DNA of 64,000 nt, taken from Blasia pusilla (taxonomy: Eukaryota > Marchantiophyta > Marchantiopsida > Blasiales). The stretch is taken from positions 58,218,001 through 58,282,000 of the forward strand of contig CM114272.1 in the NCBI GenBank assembly GCA_050084515.1, written 5' to 3'. The notes beneath the pieces are model-generated. The model saw only the letters and a list, made by a program, of their open reading frames with translations. It made no database searches and was not told the DNA's origin. The position numbers were made by a program, and so were the translations under genes. Of this stretch, positions 12,177 to 25,111 are shown in pieces. Within the stretch, counting starts at the first letter, position 1. The number at the start of each line of letters is the position of its first letter.

Positions 12177-15100
12177 TAGACAAAGCATATGGAGTAATAT
12201 CAAATAAGATGCAAGTTATCTATGCTTCTTTAAATTTCTATTTTATCATCATAAAGAGAACTATCATGTACTAGTTTGATAAATTATCTTCTTGATGTTA
12301 TGTTTCAACTTCAAATAGTGAGCGAAAAAATTACACTTCTTCTTCTTGCAAATATACCACATTAAGCAAAAAAAAATTCTCCAAGGTTGTTTCTTAAAGC
12401 CTACAAGAGCACATATGCATCATGCACACAACCTTAGTGTTTTTCTTTATTCATAGGAGAATGATATAACAAAACAATGAATGTTCATTGATCATGCAAA
12501 ACGATGGTTATATGATTTTGAAGTTATAAATATGGAATTTGCTCAAGGTAAACCTCCATGCTTAAAAATATTTAAACTTCATCCTAGATATGTCTCGTTT
12601 CAATATAAAATTTCTATACAATTTTTGTTGGAATATGGTCGTAGTAGAAAGCTCTATTATATACGTCAGTGAAGTTTCGTGTTAGCAAATTGACCAAGAA
12701 GACTACCAAAACCTATCTCATGTTGATGTCAAGAGGAATCAAACTACTAGAATTGCATGAAATGAGACACTTGTTCTTAGTTCCCATGGAAATCATCATA
12801 CATTGGACATGTGCCCAAGCTACTATTCTAATTTAGAGAATGGATCCAACACATATGGACAAAAGCTTGTTAAACATTCAACGTAATCTCTTACCACATA
12901 ATGTTATTAATTTAGTTGACTTATAAGACCTTAATGATACTATAGATAATATTGTAGAACTACATAATGCTTCAACTTCCCATGTGATATTTGGAAATTC
13001 TCCAAGCTTCTTATGTCCAAGAGAAATGGTAAGAGAATTGTGAATCATCCATACTCTCTCATACAAGTTAATAGCCACTTTAAGCATGCTAACTAGTAGA
13101 CTACATTTCAATCTTTTATGACCTTTGTTCTTTTGGATAGATGATCACGCTACACAACATAGCAAGATGTATGTCTATACCTCTCATGATGAGCACCTTA
13201 TATATATGCCTACAATAAAAATTTCCTTCCAATTTTTGACATCTCGCAATTCCATCTTTGTTTACTATATTTATCCTATGGCTTAATAATTGTATTTATG
13301 CTTTTCTACAACTGTGTCTATTGTAGAAATATATTATCTTCCCCATAATTTATGAATTCTACAAACTATTCGTAATTTATATAGCTTAATCTATATGTTT
13401 GTCTAGTTATACAATATTTTCCAACTTTTATTCAACTTCTAGAAGTTACAATTATCCTCTTGCAACCAATATGTCATGATTTCTTTTCTATTCTTTTGAC
13501 CTCCAATGGTTTGTATCTTATCTCATGATGCATTTGTTTCTTATTTGTGATTTCACCACGTGATTAAGGTGTAACATGATTTCTCTCCTCCTTTTATGTA
13601 TTACTTTATAAATATTCGTCTTATGTGGTAGGAAGCTATAATATATTACTAGTTTATAGTACAAAGCCTCAATTTATCTAGATTCAAGGTACTGTACACG
13701 TGAAATGATGAGGTTAATCATATTTCATTTCCTCTTTATCGATTTTTTTTTGTACTTGTTCCACTCATGATATTATTTCTCTTATAATGAATCTAATCAA
13801 TGAGAGGTATGACTAACCCCTACTGTTAATAACAGCTCACCCTTTTTTAATTATCTTCTTTATGGTTATGTTGGCGATGATAGGTGGTTTTGGTAATTTC
13901 TTTGTTCTTTTTTGTTTTTTTTTGTGTTTGTTTTTTTGTCAATTTGCTTGCATCGAGCTGCTCTCGGACTTACTTTGATCTTATTGTGCTGAAAACGGTT
14001 CTTAACCTTGCGTCGCTTCTCCATGGCCTTGCCGAATCTCCTTCAAAGTTTTGGGGAGGGCACAAGCTTTATCTCCATTCCCATAAATTTAATCACAGAA
14101 TAAAATACGAAAAACAAGGCCCTCCGGATCCCGTAATTGTCTGACAGAATCCGAGCCGACACAAGAGGCCGTTGAAATAATAAAATGCAGTAATAAAATA
14201 AGTAAAGCCAAACCTTTTAAATCAGGATCAAGCATTCTAAAAATGTTTACTACTTCAAAACTCTTGTAAGAGGAACCTACTCAGAATAAATTTTATATGC
14301 AACGCATATTTCCATTTATGTGGGTTGTGCAAAGATGCTTTTCTTGAACTTACATGCCCTTCAATTCTGGAATAGCTCAGGGACAGGCAAGGGTGAATCC
14401 TCTATCCATGTGGGTAGAAGAAGAATAATATTCTCGGGACATATATAGAAGTCCACAAGGCCCCAATCAGGATCCCAAACTTCTCTCAAGGTTATCCATG
14501 GCTACCCCCGCCTCATCCAGGGCAAAGTCTAGCCTACTCGCTAAAGCCAAGTGGAAGTTCTACGAGAGTTTAGTCCACTTAGAGCAGAACACATAGTTAA
14601 ACTATGGAACTAAAATACATTGATATACCAATAATTTAATGGGCATATATAGTCTTTGGATATAAGTTCATTTGTCCAAGCTTCCACTTAAAAAATTAAT
14701 GCAATTGGAAGAGCAATCATTGAAAATGTTATGTTATTCCATGTAAATAACCAAGCCCTACATCAAGAGCATTTTGACCTTAATGATTGTGACCAATTAC
14801 TTAAAGTTCACGTTATAATTTTGGAGCAATACCTACGACTTAGTAATAATTTTTTGGAGACAACTACAAATGATATCTCATATGTAAGAAACCATTTGTA
14901 GGGTTTTCTTAGAGAATCTAATTTTTTTACTCACTTGATACATTGATGGGGATTCATAGTATTGATTGTAATAATGATAGTGTTGCTAAAATATTTTTTG
15001 TCAATATCACATATAAACTTTCAAGTGTTTTATTTAATATGTTACTTGCTTTGCTATACTAAACTTCTATGGCTATTTTCTTAATTTTGTCATGAATATT

Positions 15101-15614
15101 TCTTCCTACTCGTTATGAGGTCATTTTGTACATCCTCTCAATATCGGATATCACATTCTTATCATTATATCATATTTTGTTATGTGTAACTCATAATAAT
15201 TACAATGCCAAAACAACAAATTTTATTCATTAATAACTTTGTAACAAGTCATTTCACTCTACTTCCTTCAACATCTCCATCCATGATGCATCTATTTATT
15301 TGCCATTTTAAGTTTTTTTTTGGTAATGTTCGGATATCATAAGCACTCTAATTTTTGGGCTCAATGAAAACTTCTCATAATGATTTGATGCCTGTAAACA
15401 TCTCTCAATATTTTTTAAATGCATCTAAAGAATATTGTCAATCTTTCTTTTATTTATGCTTCCCCAAAGGTATTAAATAAATAACTATCAAATATTTCAT
15501 GGTTTCAAGAATTTTCCAAGAGTTCTTTACTAATAAGATGCATGTGCAATGCTTGGTTTTAAAGAGCCATTAGAAACAATGTGAATTTTTTAGTTTCATC
15601 ATAAAATCTCTTTA

Positions 15615-15765
15615 TCTATATTATTAAAAGAGGGCGGGGTTTGAGAACCCCGTCCTCCCGTGACGACACGTAAGCTTTTTAACTCCTTTCCCTTATGACA
15701 CGTATCAAGGGAGTTCGTTTTTGTTTTCTTCGGGTTTGAATGTTATTCATCCGTGCGTAGTAAAC
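15615..15765 (+). mobile_element. Helitron-like element, damaged 3' end
   Basis: It starts A|TCTATATTATTAAAAGAGGG, then GGGGTTTGAGAACCCC, then a CACGTAAGC block, matching the copy at 8045. The hairpin near 15740-15755 is degraded (CATCCGTGCGTAG) and no clean CTRR end is seen, so the end coordinate is approximate. Confidence 0.55.
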
Positions 15766-16030
15766 TATATTACAAGTGCAATTCACCTCTTTACTTGAAT
15801 GTGCATCACTTCCAAGTGTAATATGCATTGATTTCCTACGTCCTATGCGAGATTAGCCATAAGAGAATACCAGAGTAGGCAAATAAACTATAACTTTTTG
15901 TAGAGTTTGACCTTGTGATTTATTAACGGTCGAGGTAAAACCATGACAGATAGATAATTGAAATCTATGAAAAACAAACAAATTACTCAAAGTCAAACAT
16001 AATGAATGGGACACAGGGGATGATAAGCAT

Positions 16031-16346
16031 GGTTGCACAAAAACGGACAAGTCCTTCCTTAGGACGGGCATGGATGAACAAGTGTGGACATGTCCACGGA
16101 CATGGGTTCCAAGAGATGGGACCCACACTTTTAGTCCATGATGGAAGGCAAGGCAGGGATGAGAGAAGCAATGAGGGAGGAGGGAATGGAGGTGGAGGGA
16201 GGAAAAATGGGGAGTATGGAACACGAAGGCAAGTAAGAGGAATGAGAAAAAAAGGAAAGGTGGGGCCCATACAGACAAGTCCTTCCATAGGACGGACATA
16301 AGTCCATGGACATGTCCAGGGACACGAACTTTGTCCATATGCAACC
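16031..16346. mobile_element. Small inverted-terminal element (Mutator-like candidate)
   Basis: The left end is GGTTGCACAAAAACGGACAAG and the right end, read inverted, is GGTTGCATATGGACAAAG. Just inside each end are versions of GGACATGTCCA. Flanks contain GATGATAAGCA on the left and GATGATAAAGCA on the right, offset by a few bases, like a 9-11 bp target duplication. No transposase is encoded; overlapping open frames on both strands are purine/pyrimidine bias. Similar ends recur near 60473 and 61487. Confidence 0.5.
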
Positions 16347-16681
16347 TTGATGATAAAGCAATAATTTCAACATCTACATTATTATTAGCAACATGCCTCT
16401 TAACAACAAACGCCTCCCAGTTTGACACTTGTCCACAGTTGGATGACCTCCTATTATGATATCTATTCCATCTAATTAGTTAGTCGCATCTAACTAACAT
16501 AGAGCAAATAGATGTACAAATGGTACTCGTCGTTAATCTCCGCATAGTAAGATTATCGAGTAGTGTGTACTATTCTCAAAGTTACCCATCTCGCGATGTA
16601 TACCTAAGACGTCGACACCTTACAATTTTTACAAACATAAACTCGCCTCCTATTCCCACATACTTCATCATTTAAATCATA

Positions 16682-16940
16682 CTAGTATTGAGTCGTGCAT
16701 CGTACGGATGAAAAAACCGTATGGGAAATGGATGAAAAAATAGTATGGGAAACGGATGAAAAATCGCATGGGAAACATGTACCCTTAGTTAGTACCCTTC
16801 TAGTTAGCTCTTAGTTCCTCACGTACACATGTCAAACGAGGAAGCTGCAAAAAGCCAACGTATGTGTCCAGACCAAGTGCGTAGGCTTCTAGGGTTCCTC
16901 AAACCCCATCACAACTATCATAATAAAACTATCATGATAC
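16682..16940 (-). mobile_element. Helitron-like element, inverted
   Basis: Read on the minus strand, it carries a GATGGGGTTTGAGGAACCC block near its 5' end and a CACGTACGT-like block inside. It ends with a hairpin region (CCGTACGATGCACGAC) and terminal CTAG at 16682-16685. An internal ATGGGAAACGGATGAAAAA motif is repeated about three times near 16720-16775. The 5' limit is approximate. Confidence 0.5.
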
Positions 16941-17064
16941 TTTTCACAAATACATTTCACCATAGCCAAACTTTGAGACGAATATCGACTCGACGATGGG
17001 ATAGGAAAGGAGGCAGAGTTAAGAGGCAGACGGAACTCTTACGCGGAGAGGAAAGCCGGAAGGA

Positions 17065-17175
17065 GGACGGACGGAACTCTGCACGCCGAACTGGAAAGGA
17101 GGCAGACGGACGGACAGAACTTTGCAAGCCGAACTGGAAAGGAGGCAGACGGACGGACAGAACTCTGCACGCCGT
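17065..17175. repeat. 43-bp tandem repeat upstream of the NF-YC10-like gene
   Basis: The 43-base unit beginning at AACTCTGCACGCCG recurs at 17075, 17118 and 17161, the last copy being partial. A second imperfect repeat (AGAAGATGTAGAC at 17181 and 17241; AATTGGGCAGTGGGATC near 17219 and 17299) follows. These purine-rich repeats lie 230-340 bp before the start codon and may fall in the promoter or 5' leader. A regulatory effect is unproven. Confidence 0.75.
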
Positions 17176-17405
17176 ATACGAGAAGATGTAGACGAACAGA
17201 GAGGAAAGCAGAAGGAAAATTGGGCAGTGGGATCCTCAAGAGAAGATGTAGACAAAAAGAGCGAGGGAGGGAGGGAGGGACTGGGGAAAGAGAAGGAAAA
17301 TTGGGCAGTGGGATCGTCAGTTGTGATTCCGAGGTTTGGTGCGAAGCTGAGGACGGATTTCATTGGAGGAGTTGGTACATTGGTAGAAGGCGAGAGGAGG
17401 GAGGG

Positions 17406-17692
17406 ATGAGCAGCAGCGATGAGGAATCGGCATCTGGACGAGAGGAGGAGGAGGAGCGGCGATCATCAGACGAAGAGGATGAGGAGGAGGAAGAGGAGAA
17501 TGGGACGAATTCGCAGGATGGGTTGCCCGCACATTCTTCTGCCAAGCAGTCTGCTAGGTCCAAGTCAACGTCGCTGAATTCCCTTGCTTTCCCCATCTCC
17601 AGAGTGCGGCGCCTGGTCAAGAGCGAGGGAGACATGCAGTGGGTCGGTGTTGAGGCTGGTTACCTCATTGCAAAGGCTGCGGTACCTTCCCA

Positions 17693-17732
<40 letters not shown>

Positions 17733-17763
17733 GCAAGGCTACGACAGGCACTACTTAATGAGT

Positions 17764-17814
<51 letters not shown>

Positions 17815-19199
17815 ATTAGTTTTGGTGGTAATGTCTGCGTGCTGGAACTGCTGCTGCATCCTCGTATATACAGCTGGTTTCCACTTTCAAGGTCCAATTG
17901 GTCTCGCAGAAGAAGACATAGTTGTATACCCGCGCATGAGCTCTGGGCTCGGAGGGAGTAGTGGTGCCGAAAATCCGGAATCTGGCGATTTTTCATTTTT
18001 GTATCTAGAGAATCACTTCGTTCTGGTTCTGGTCTTGTTCACCTAAAGGTATGAGGTTTTTCTTTTGAGGTTTAGTAGTATTCGAACTTGTGCAACCGTT
18101 GAATGACTCTAGGGGAAGAGGATCAGGCCATGTAATACGAGTATCTATTAGGGCTGAAGCTGTGGCTCTACCAGCAGGGCAAGCTTCTGCTGCTGTAGCT
18201 TCTTGACGTCTTCCAAGAGACCCTGTTTATGAATGTCAGTGTCTTGTTTCTCTTGCAGCAAGATCTGGACTCAAAAAAAATTTGAAACGTAGGAAAGTGG
18301 TCAATGCTCCTTAAAGATTGTGGCCGCTGTGAATGTGCTGCTGCTGAATTCTGGGCAAATTCACAGGAGCTTTTCCTGGAGAAATTTGTGGAGGATTCCT
18401 TCACAAGGATGACAGATGATGAAAGGACTACGTTAAGCTACAAAGATCTTGGTAATAATCTTGCGGCCATAATTCTTAGTGGATAGAGTTAAGATATGAC
18501 AGATTGCGTCTAGGTGTTGCAAATCTTGATGTCAGTCGTGAAGGTGCTTCTTTGGACTGTATAATTGAATGAGTGTATTGAAGATCCAAAGATTCTCTAG
18601 CTATGGGTGTAGTTGCCATTTAGGGGTGCGGATCGGGATTCTGGTCTGAATGCCCATCATACAATGAATGGCAACTACCACAGGATCTGAACCACAAGGT
18701 CTAAAGGGTGGATATAAAGACCTCTTGTTCTTACTTATCTGCCTATGGACATTTCTTATTTCATTGAGGTGCTATCTTATGTTGATGAAGACTCAGTTAT
18801 TGGATTCAAATAAGAACAGAGCTTAAGGCAGTTGGCTCCTTTCTTCTGTTTTGTAAATCAATATCATGAGATCCAAATGTCAGTTTTCATCATGCAAGCA
18901 ATGCAGAAGTGACTCGCAGCATGCTACTCAATTTGATTATATGGCTTACAACTGTTTGGTGTTTTGGATGGATTGTCCCTGCAGCCGCGCATGTGAGTAG
19001 CTCGGAGAGGCTAGAATTTCTTGCAGGTGAGCTTTAACACACTCTCTGGGCTGGAAGTCATGAATGCCTCATGTTACAACTAGTAAGAACTAGAAGGTAA
19101 ATAATTTCATATACTGTGGATTGATGTGTTGCAGATTTTGTTCCAGAGTTGGTGCCTTCATCCACAGCACTGTCAGTAAAAGGGATGGCTGACAAGTAA
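17406..19199 (+). CDS. NF-YC10/DPB3-like histone-fold protein, four exons
   Basis: This protein belongs to the histone-fold family of the small DNA polymerase epsilon subunit (DPB3/POLE4), called NF-YC10 or DPB3-1 in Arabidopsis. It pairs with an NF-YB-type partner in the nucleus for replication or transcription roles. Exons are 17406-17681, 18367-18451, 18985-19026 and 19135-19199. All junctions are GT-AG, with 468 coding bases and 155 residues. Residues 1-60 are a Ser/Glu-rich acidic tail. The histone fold starts at FPISRVRRLVKSEGD (62-76), then GYLIAKAA, ELFLEKFVEDSF and YKDL. It closes with SSERLEFLADFVPE, the usual end of this subfamily. The start is the first ATG before the acidic tail; the frame stays open upstream but has no further credible start. 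Intron 1 holds two CT microsatellites. Whether it serves polymerase epsilon, a remodeller or a stress transcription complex cannot be told from sequence. Confidence 0.88.
17696..17811. repeat. Two CT microsatellites around a conserved 33-bp motif
   Basis: CT runs at 17696-17729 and 17768-17811 lie in intron 1 of the NF-YC10-like gene. Between them at 17731-17763 is a motif beginning TCGCAAGGCTACGACAGGCA. The same motif (31 of 33 bases) lies at 40387-40419, next to another CT run. Confidence 0.9.
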
Positions 19200-21684
19200 T
19201 CCACATTTTGGAGTAAAATTGATTGATCAGCATATCATCTCTCAATACCTCCAGACTCAGCAGGTGGGCATGTTCTACTGCGGGATTAGAAGCAACTTAT
19301 GTTGTCAGTGAGGGCATCTTCGAATGCAGTTCTATCATGTTGAGACCCTTTCTGCTGTTGTGAATTTTCATAGATACTGGGTTAATCCAGGTGGTTCAGA
19401 CTTGCCGGGTTTACCACGAACTTTCCATCAGCTAGGACAGGAGCAAAGAGTTATTCAAGTTTCATATATCTTTCATTTGAAAGGGTATATCAACCTCAAG
19501 CTTTAGCCATGGTGTGTACACAGCCCCGATTAGCTACCTATCAGGTTTAAGCTCAGGAGTGCTCTATCCAATTTTACAGGAATTGGCTGTGGAAAGAGGA
19601 GCTCTGAGAATTCCACTGCCATTCTTTGGATTCCTTGTGAATGGCAGTTTTGTCTCAAACTAAGTCATGAAAAGAGGTTGTGCAATGACTTTGAGGGGGA
19701 ACATTCTGAGCTGTAAAGTTTTGGAGCCCTCATCTACTTTTCAGGGTATCATGGCATTATTATTTTCAGGTATCCATGTCCCATTCAACATCTGGGTATT
19801 GTCAGCGACAAGCCATGAGAGGTGACAGCTATGAATGTTTTGCTCACAGGTGGAGGATTTGATCTATTTAAGTTTCATGTGGTAATATTGGATGCTTCAT
19901 TTGCTTTTTAGGGTGTCATCGAACCATTTCAGGCATCCATTGTTATTGTTTCAAATTCCACCTCATTCACAAGCCATGGAAAGTCCCACGTCTTCTTTTC
20001 CAGTCAAACATGTGTTGGTGTCAGTATGTCTATTGAGGTAGTAGACCCTCAGTTCAGGACCCCAGGCCTGGCTCCCATGCAGACGTTAGGAACCCATGAC
20101 CAGCAGTGGAACTGTGAACAGAGATGCCCATGATCCAAAGCGATCCAGTGATGACAACCGCCATCAATTTACGACATCATGGTCTCCCTAACACCTATGT
20201 GGGTCCTCAGAGACGATCACTGTTGCCTCCATACCTATAATGTCCCACTATAATTGGTAAGGGCTATCCCCTCATGGGAGCTTCTCTCATGTGACTTCCA
20301 CCATGCCAAAGCCATCTACAAGTTTCATGTTAAATCAAAGATGGACCATAAAAGGAGAAGGTGCCATGTCCTGCCTACATCTTCATGTCGGATCATACCA
20401 AAATCCTTGACCACTTTCTCAACGCTCTTCTCTTGAAGAGATTCACAAAATAGGTTTGCTTGCTACATTTTCCGGATTGGCTTTGCAGCCATCACAATTC
20501 TATCATGTTTTCACTCTCTTTTGGTACAGCACATTTTTGCCCCTAGCTTTGCTCAAATTTCGCACCCCTTGCAAATATTTCCTTGTCATGCTAAGATGTC
20601 GCCAAGTTCATTTTGTGCTTGTGCATTTATCTCATTGTTCTAACTGCATAGTTGTGCACCTCAATATAGTCCACCCACAAAGTGCATCATCAACTTGCTT
20701 TTAGAATTTCTTGTTCTTTTTTAGTCACTAGAAATTATTTTCTTGAACTTTGGATTATCAAAAACTCTTGTTTGGAAACTTAGATGGGAAAGTTTTTTTT
20801 AATGTTTCTTGTTACCAAATATCACATTTGTTTTCTTCATTGGAGTTTTTCTTATCCTTCTTCCAGTGGTGGATGTTTCATATCCATTTTTCGAATAAGT
20901 GTAAATAAACTATTTTAATTTATTTGCTAATTATTGTAGATGATTATAGGAAGACGACTAATAATAAGATGATAACATGGCATTTTAGAAAAAAAAGGAG
21001 TTTAAACATGAAGAAATTCTGCTGAAAAAATCCATAGAAAATGACGGTACAAAACTTATACAACATTTTAGTGGTTTTAAGATCTTACAACATACACATG
21101 CAATAATGCACATGTGCATTATAAGGAGATGCTCTCAAAAATGTTTTCGTATGACTTTCCTATCATGATCCTCAAGTGAGGCTAGTACTAAAAGCTCACA
21201 CATGATCCCTACTAGTAAACACTCCATGCAATGCACATAAAAACTCATTTCCAATAATGTAAAAATTTGAAGCCTAGTTGGCTTCAAACACTACTCATTA
21301 CATACATCTAAGTACGCTCTTTATCGGATGGAATTTTGTATTTGATTGCAAAATACATGTAAACGCAAAGTTTTTTGACAAATCAAGACGGTCTTATTCT
21401 ATCATTGTATACACAAACTATTATTTGAAGAAGGTAAGACTTTCAGGATTTTATTTTATTTTTGATATATGGGGATTTTTTTAATGAGATTCTCACAAGT
21501 ATCTATCCTATTTTTTACGTAGCTTAAATTCTATTTTGGCATTTAAAGCTTTCATGCATGGCAAATTCTTATTGGAAATTTGTAATTTCTTTTCCATTTT
21601 ATTTCAAGTTTCAATTACCAAAATTCTTTCCATATTTTTTTGGCTTCTAGAATTTCTTTTTGTTTTTATAATATTTATTGGATT
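19200..21684. other. Intergenic after the NF-YC10-like gene
   Basis: The first few hundred bases probably include the 3' untranslated region. No domain was recognised to 21684. A Helitron-type minus-strand 3' end is visible at 21212-21240 (CTAGTAAACACTCCATGCAATGC). The last kilobase is AT-rich. Confidence 0.45.
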
Positions 21685-22162
21685 TGTCACATGTGAGTAG
21701 TCGATAGGCCAAGATCTATGGTGGATAGGGCATAGGAGCCAACGGACTGTCTTGAGTGTAACTTTGTCCCGTGGTGTCGGATGAGGTTGAGGATAGGTTT
21801 GTTGTGTCAGGAACATCGTTTTTGACAACTTTCTTGTTGAGGACTTTCACAACCGGATGACTTGTTGAGCAGGTCACCCGCCCCTGGTAACCTGTACGCG
21901 TAGGTTTTAAGGAGGATAGCTAGTTTTAGGGAAGAGCCATTTGGCTCTTCCCAAACCTATATAAGGCAGGAAGATGGCTTTCCTAAGCCATCTTTCTCAG
22001 GTTGGGCCGTTGGACCACCTCTCTTGTATGTGTATGACATAGGAATAGGGTGCTAGCGTCCGGATTCCTTGATAGCGTAGGGTGGACGAGGCTCGATATG
22101 TCAATGTAGATTGAGGAGTGGAGTTTTAGGCCGGGTGTGCCATTTTCACTACTCACTATTTT
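21685..22162 (+). repeat. Partial 5' LTR, family A
   Basis: It begins TGTCACATGTGAGTAGTCG and follows the solo LTR at 42851 through the CACCCGCCCCTGGTAACCTG block, a TATATAAGG TATA-like box near 21958-21966 and the TTTTAGGCCGGGTGTGCC block. Similarity stops near 22162, so the last ~130 bases of the LTR are absent. The TATA-like box marks the probable transcription start region of the element. Confidence 0.8.
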
Positions 22163-22554
22163 CACATGAGAAAGATGTCAGGGGGCTGGTGGGAATTCGT
22201 TGTTGCCTCGGTTGGGAGCCCCTAGAGACGCTGGTTGGCATTTGTGTTGGTCATTTTTTGTTTGGAAGGGCGTGTGCGGAAGCGCTGCTCATTTTCTCTT
22301 GATTTTCGCTGGTAGGGAACTAGGGTAGAGTAATAGCAGAGTGATGGATATGAGTGCTCATGTGTAGCACACGAGTATAGCAGCCTTGAGAGAATGGCAT
22401 AGTCGGAAAATAGGAAGGGGAGTATTTTTGTGCAAGACATCATAGCCGCGGTAAGGGCGACTAGGCTAGGTCAGGTCTAGGGTTAGGGCGCGGACCCCCC
22501 CCCTCCCCGCCACGTGATCTTTTTCGACCGTGGCTGGGGTTTGCGAGGATTCTG

Positions 22555-25111
22555 ATGGAGACATACACGACGATGCTGACGGGAGGTTCGACATGTTCGT
22601 CGAGGAGAGTGTCCTGTTGCGGAGGTTGTCACATCATATGGAGGAGTGGATGTTGACACTGCCGTAGGTTGATGGGTGTGATCAGGTTACCCATTCAAGT
22701 CCCTTTTTCCCGCACTTATCTTATGTGATTGAGAGTGCTGGGTATCGGGTATTTGCTGGGGCTAGATGTGTGTAGCAATGGTGAGGAGTATAGTCTCCAT
22801 GCTTGTGTAGCATGTTTGTGGATATACGGCGGTTGTCGAGAAGGGGTCATGTGTATGACCCGAGAGTATCAGTGGTTTAGGTGAGTTAGTTGGGAGGCTC
22901 ATGGTGAGCGCGAGTATTGAGTGTGCGTGAGGACGGGTGTGTCGTCATTGGATTACCATTAGCGTCAGTGAGCTAGTGAGGAGTGTGGGAGACTCTCGGT
23001 GAGTCTGAGTGCTTGAGCGTGTGAGATAGGGTTTTCATCACGGTGTTCTTCCAGGGTTCGGAAGAACGGGGTAGTGCAAGCAGTAGTAGTGGTGTGACAC
23101 GGAGTGGAGTGAGATACCGAGGGGTTACAAGTGAGGAGCTACCTCGACATCCATCCGTGGCTGGATCGTCATCAGTAGATACCGGGTCTGGTGAGGAGAC
23201 CGTGAGACGGAGGCAGTATCACTTGGCAAGAGATGGACGACATGGGCCATCGGGGCATGCATCGTTTCTCGGGTGCAGTAGGCACCATCGACTTAGAGGA
23301 TTTTATCTAGGAGTTCGACACGTGGTGCTACTTCCAGGTGATACGAACCCCGACATGGTTCAACCCTTTCATGGCATGGAAGGGGTTGTTCCAGCACTTG
23401 GACGGTCGTACGATGGATGATTACATGGAGTTTTGATCACTATATTCAGTAGAGATTGATGCCTGGAGGATATATTTGGCTCCAGGGTATGTGTCCACTA
23501 GTGGTCTCGAGGCATATGATGGGATCGTGAGAGGAGAGAGATCCACACCATAAGCCCGAAGACTGGATGGAGAGAAGGGTAGTGAGACAAGCGATGTGGC
23601 AAAGACCTATGGTGGTAGAGGGCAACCTAGCTTGAGTCCAACAGTGGAGTTCTTCCGACAGTTGGGGAAGAGCTATTAGGGCGTACGCATCGACAAGCTG
23701 AACAGTCTACAAGATTTTCAGCGATGATCGGGTGAGAGTCTGAGAGAGGCATTCACGCGCATGAGGAGGCTGATTATTGGTACGTATGGAGTGACTAAGG
23801 CACAATCAGTCCAATATTGGTATGGGGTTCTGGACTGAGAACTACAGAGGAGAGTCCAAAATGCGGTGCTGATTCACACAACGAAGACCACATTGAAGGT
23901 GGTCTTCGAGTTGTCTAAGCGTATTGAGCTCAACATGATTGAGGAGTAGGTAGTGACCGCTGGATTTTCTCGAGAGTCGACGAGTCCACGAGCGACGGTG
24001 ACCCCACAAGTGCCACAGCGAGCACCAGTACCACGGGAGCGGGCCAGTGTGCCTAGAGAGCAGGGCGGGTACCGTGAGCCTATCAGGCAACGACATGTAT
24101 CTACATATGTTTCCGAGGACCGATGTTGTCTTGTTGGACGTGTGGAGGGGCCCATAGGCAGAGAGACTGCATACAACATGGGAAAGGACCGCGAGCGCCT
24201 CCGATTGCTCAAGAGCCACAGAGGATGGACCCAACAAAATACCAATGTGACTATTGCCACGGATATGGTCACACTAGGGATAGATTTTTTGACCTTCGTC
24301 GAGAGGCACGTCTAGAGGTAGGCTGAGGGTCAGGGGGCGGTCGACCTCGAGGAGGTAGGGAAGATGTTCCTGGACATGGTGGTAGAGGACCACCACCAGT
24401 CAGAGGAGATGGAGCAGAGAGCACCAGAGCCGACGCTTCTCTCACGCATTGATCAGTTGGAGCAGAGGATTGCTGCCATGACGATGATGCAGCTCAAGGA
24501 AGGCACGGAGCGACGAGCAGCTAGTGTGGCTCCAACTTCTACCTCTTACACTAACCCAGGTGAGGATCTCGCTAGTATGGGGTTTATGTGTTGTGCAACT
24601 CAGGTTGAGGCGGCTGTAGTGGTGACTCAGGGTGCTGCGAGAGGCATTGAGCCATTGAGAGGTGGAGTTGAGATTGACCCATCAGAGGGGACGGATGGGC
24701 GGCAGGCCAGGGTTCCATAGTCATTCACATTGTCGGAGGCACTACACACATCATTGATGGTGCCTTGACGACCAGCGGTGCCTACAGGTCAAGCAGGTAT
24801 GTCGACGTCACAAGGAGTTGGAGCGATAACTCCTTTGCCGGCTCGAGTGGAGTTAGTGTCGACCATAGTGTTGGAGGTGGCCACCAAAGTGAACTAGACT
24901 CCGCTATTTTCCGCCATAGGATTGGCGACGTTGGGAGTTGGACCAGTTGAGGTGTTTCGGCTGGCCGCCACGTTGTGTGAATATGGAGAGGTGACTGCTT
25001 CTTATTCAAAGGTAGTTGAGGAGGTGGTGGACTTGCCCTTAGAGCAAGTGCCCGGGATGTCTCCCATAGAGTCATGGCATGCGGCGGCGGCGAAGTTGGT
25101 GGATATGCCAG
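22555..25111 (+). pseudogene. gag: Gypsy gag with two zinc knuckles, decayed
   Basis: Gag forms the particle and packages the element RNA. A capsid-like region lies around 23281-23950 (for example DDYMEF, GVTKAQSVQYWY, ELSKRIELNMIEE), interrupted by stop codons. A basic, proline-rich linker follows, and then a CCHC knuckle CWTCGGAHRQRDC near 24132-24170. A second knuckle CDYCHGYGHTRDRF follows, in which the last cysteine is replaced. The reading frame changes near 24115 and again near 24400. From 24364 a helical segment (SRIDQLEQRIAAM) leads to the C-terminal part ending at the solo-LTR insertion. The N-terminal limit is uncertain. The assignment rests on the knuckles and on position before protease. 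Confidence 0.75.

Larger units (their letters stand above)
10031..15614. other. Long AT-rich intergenic stretch of decayed repeats
   Basis: No intact gene is present on either strand. Traces include a possible copia reverse-transcriptase scrap near 11255-11345 (minus strand) and an LTR terminus at 12133-12176. A Helitron-like minus-strand end lies near 15525-15560 (ATAAGATGCATGTGCAATGC). Many frames of 60-100 codons exist because the sequence is AT-rich, but none shows a known domain. Confidence 0.45.

Noticed and set aside
15853-16428. A 191-codon minus-strand frame
   Set aside because: It spans the inverted-terminal element; the sequence is low-complexity Phe/Ser/Pro from a pyrimidine-rich strand. 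Only its first residues recall helicase-like text (NKSQGQTLQKV), which is too short to call.
17220-17405. Upstream extension of the NF-YC10-like frame
   Set aside because: It is purine-repeat sequence without an ATG; the ATG at 17406 opens the acidic tail expected in the family.
17682-17819. Ser-Leu repeat coding through the CT runs
   Set aside because: The intron donor is at 17682; Ser-Leu runs are only the translation of CT microsatellites.
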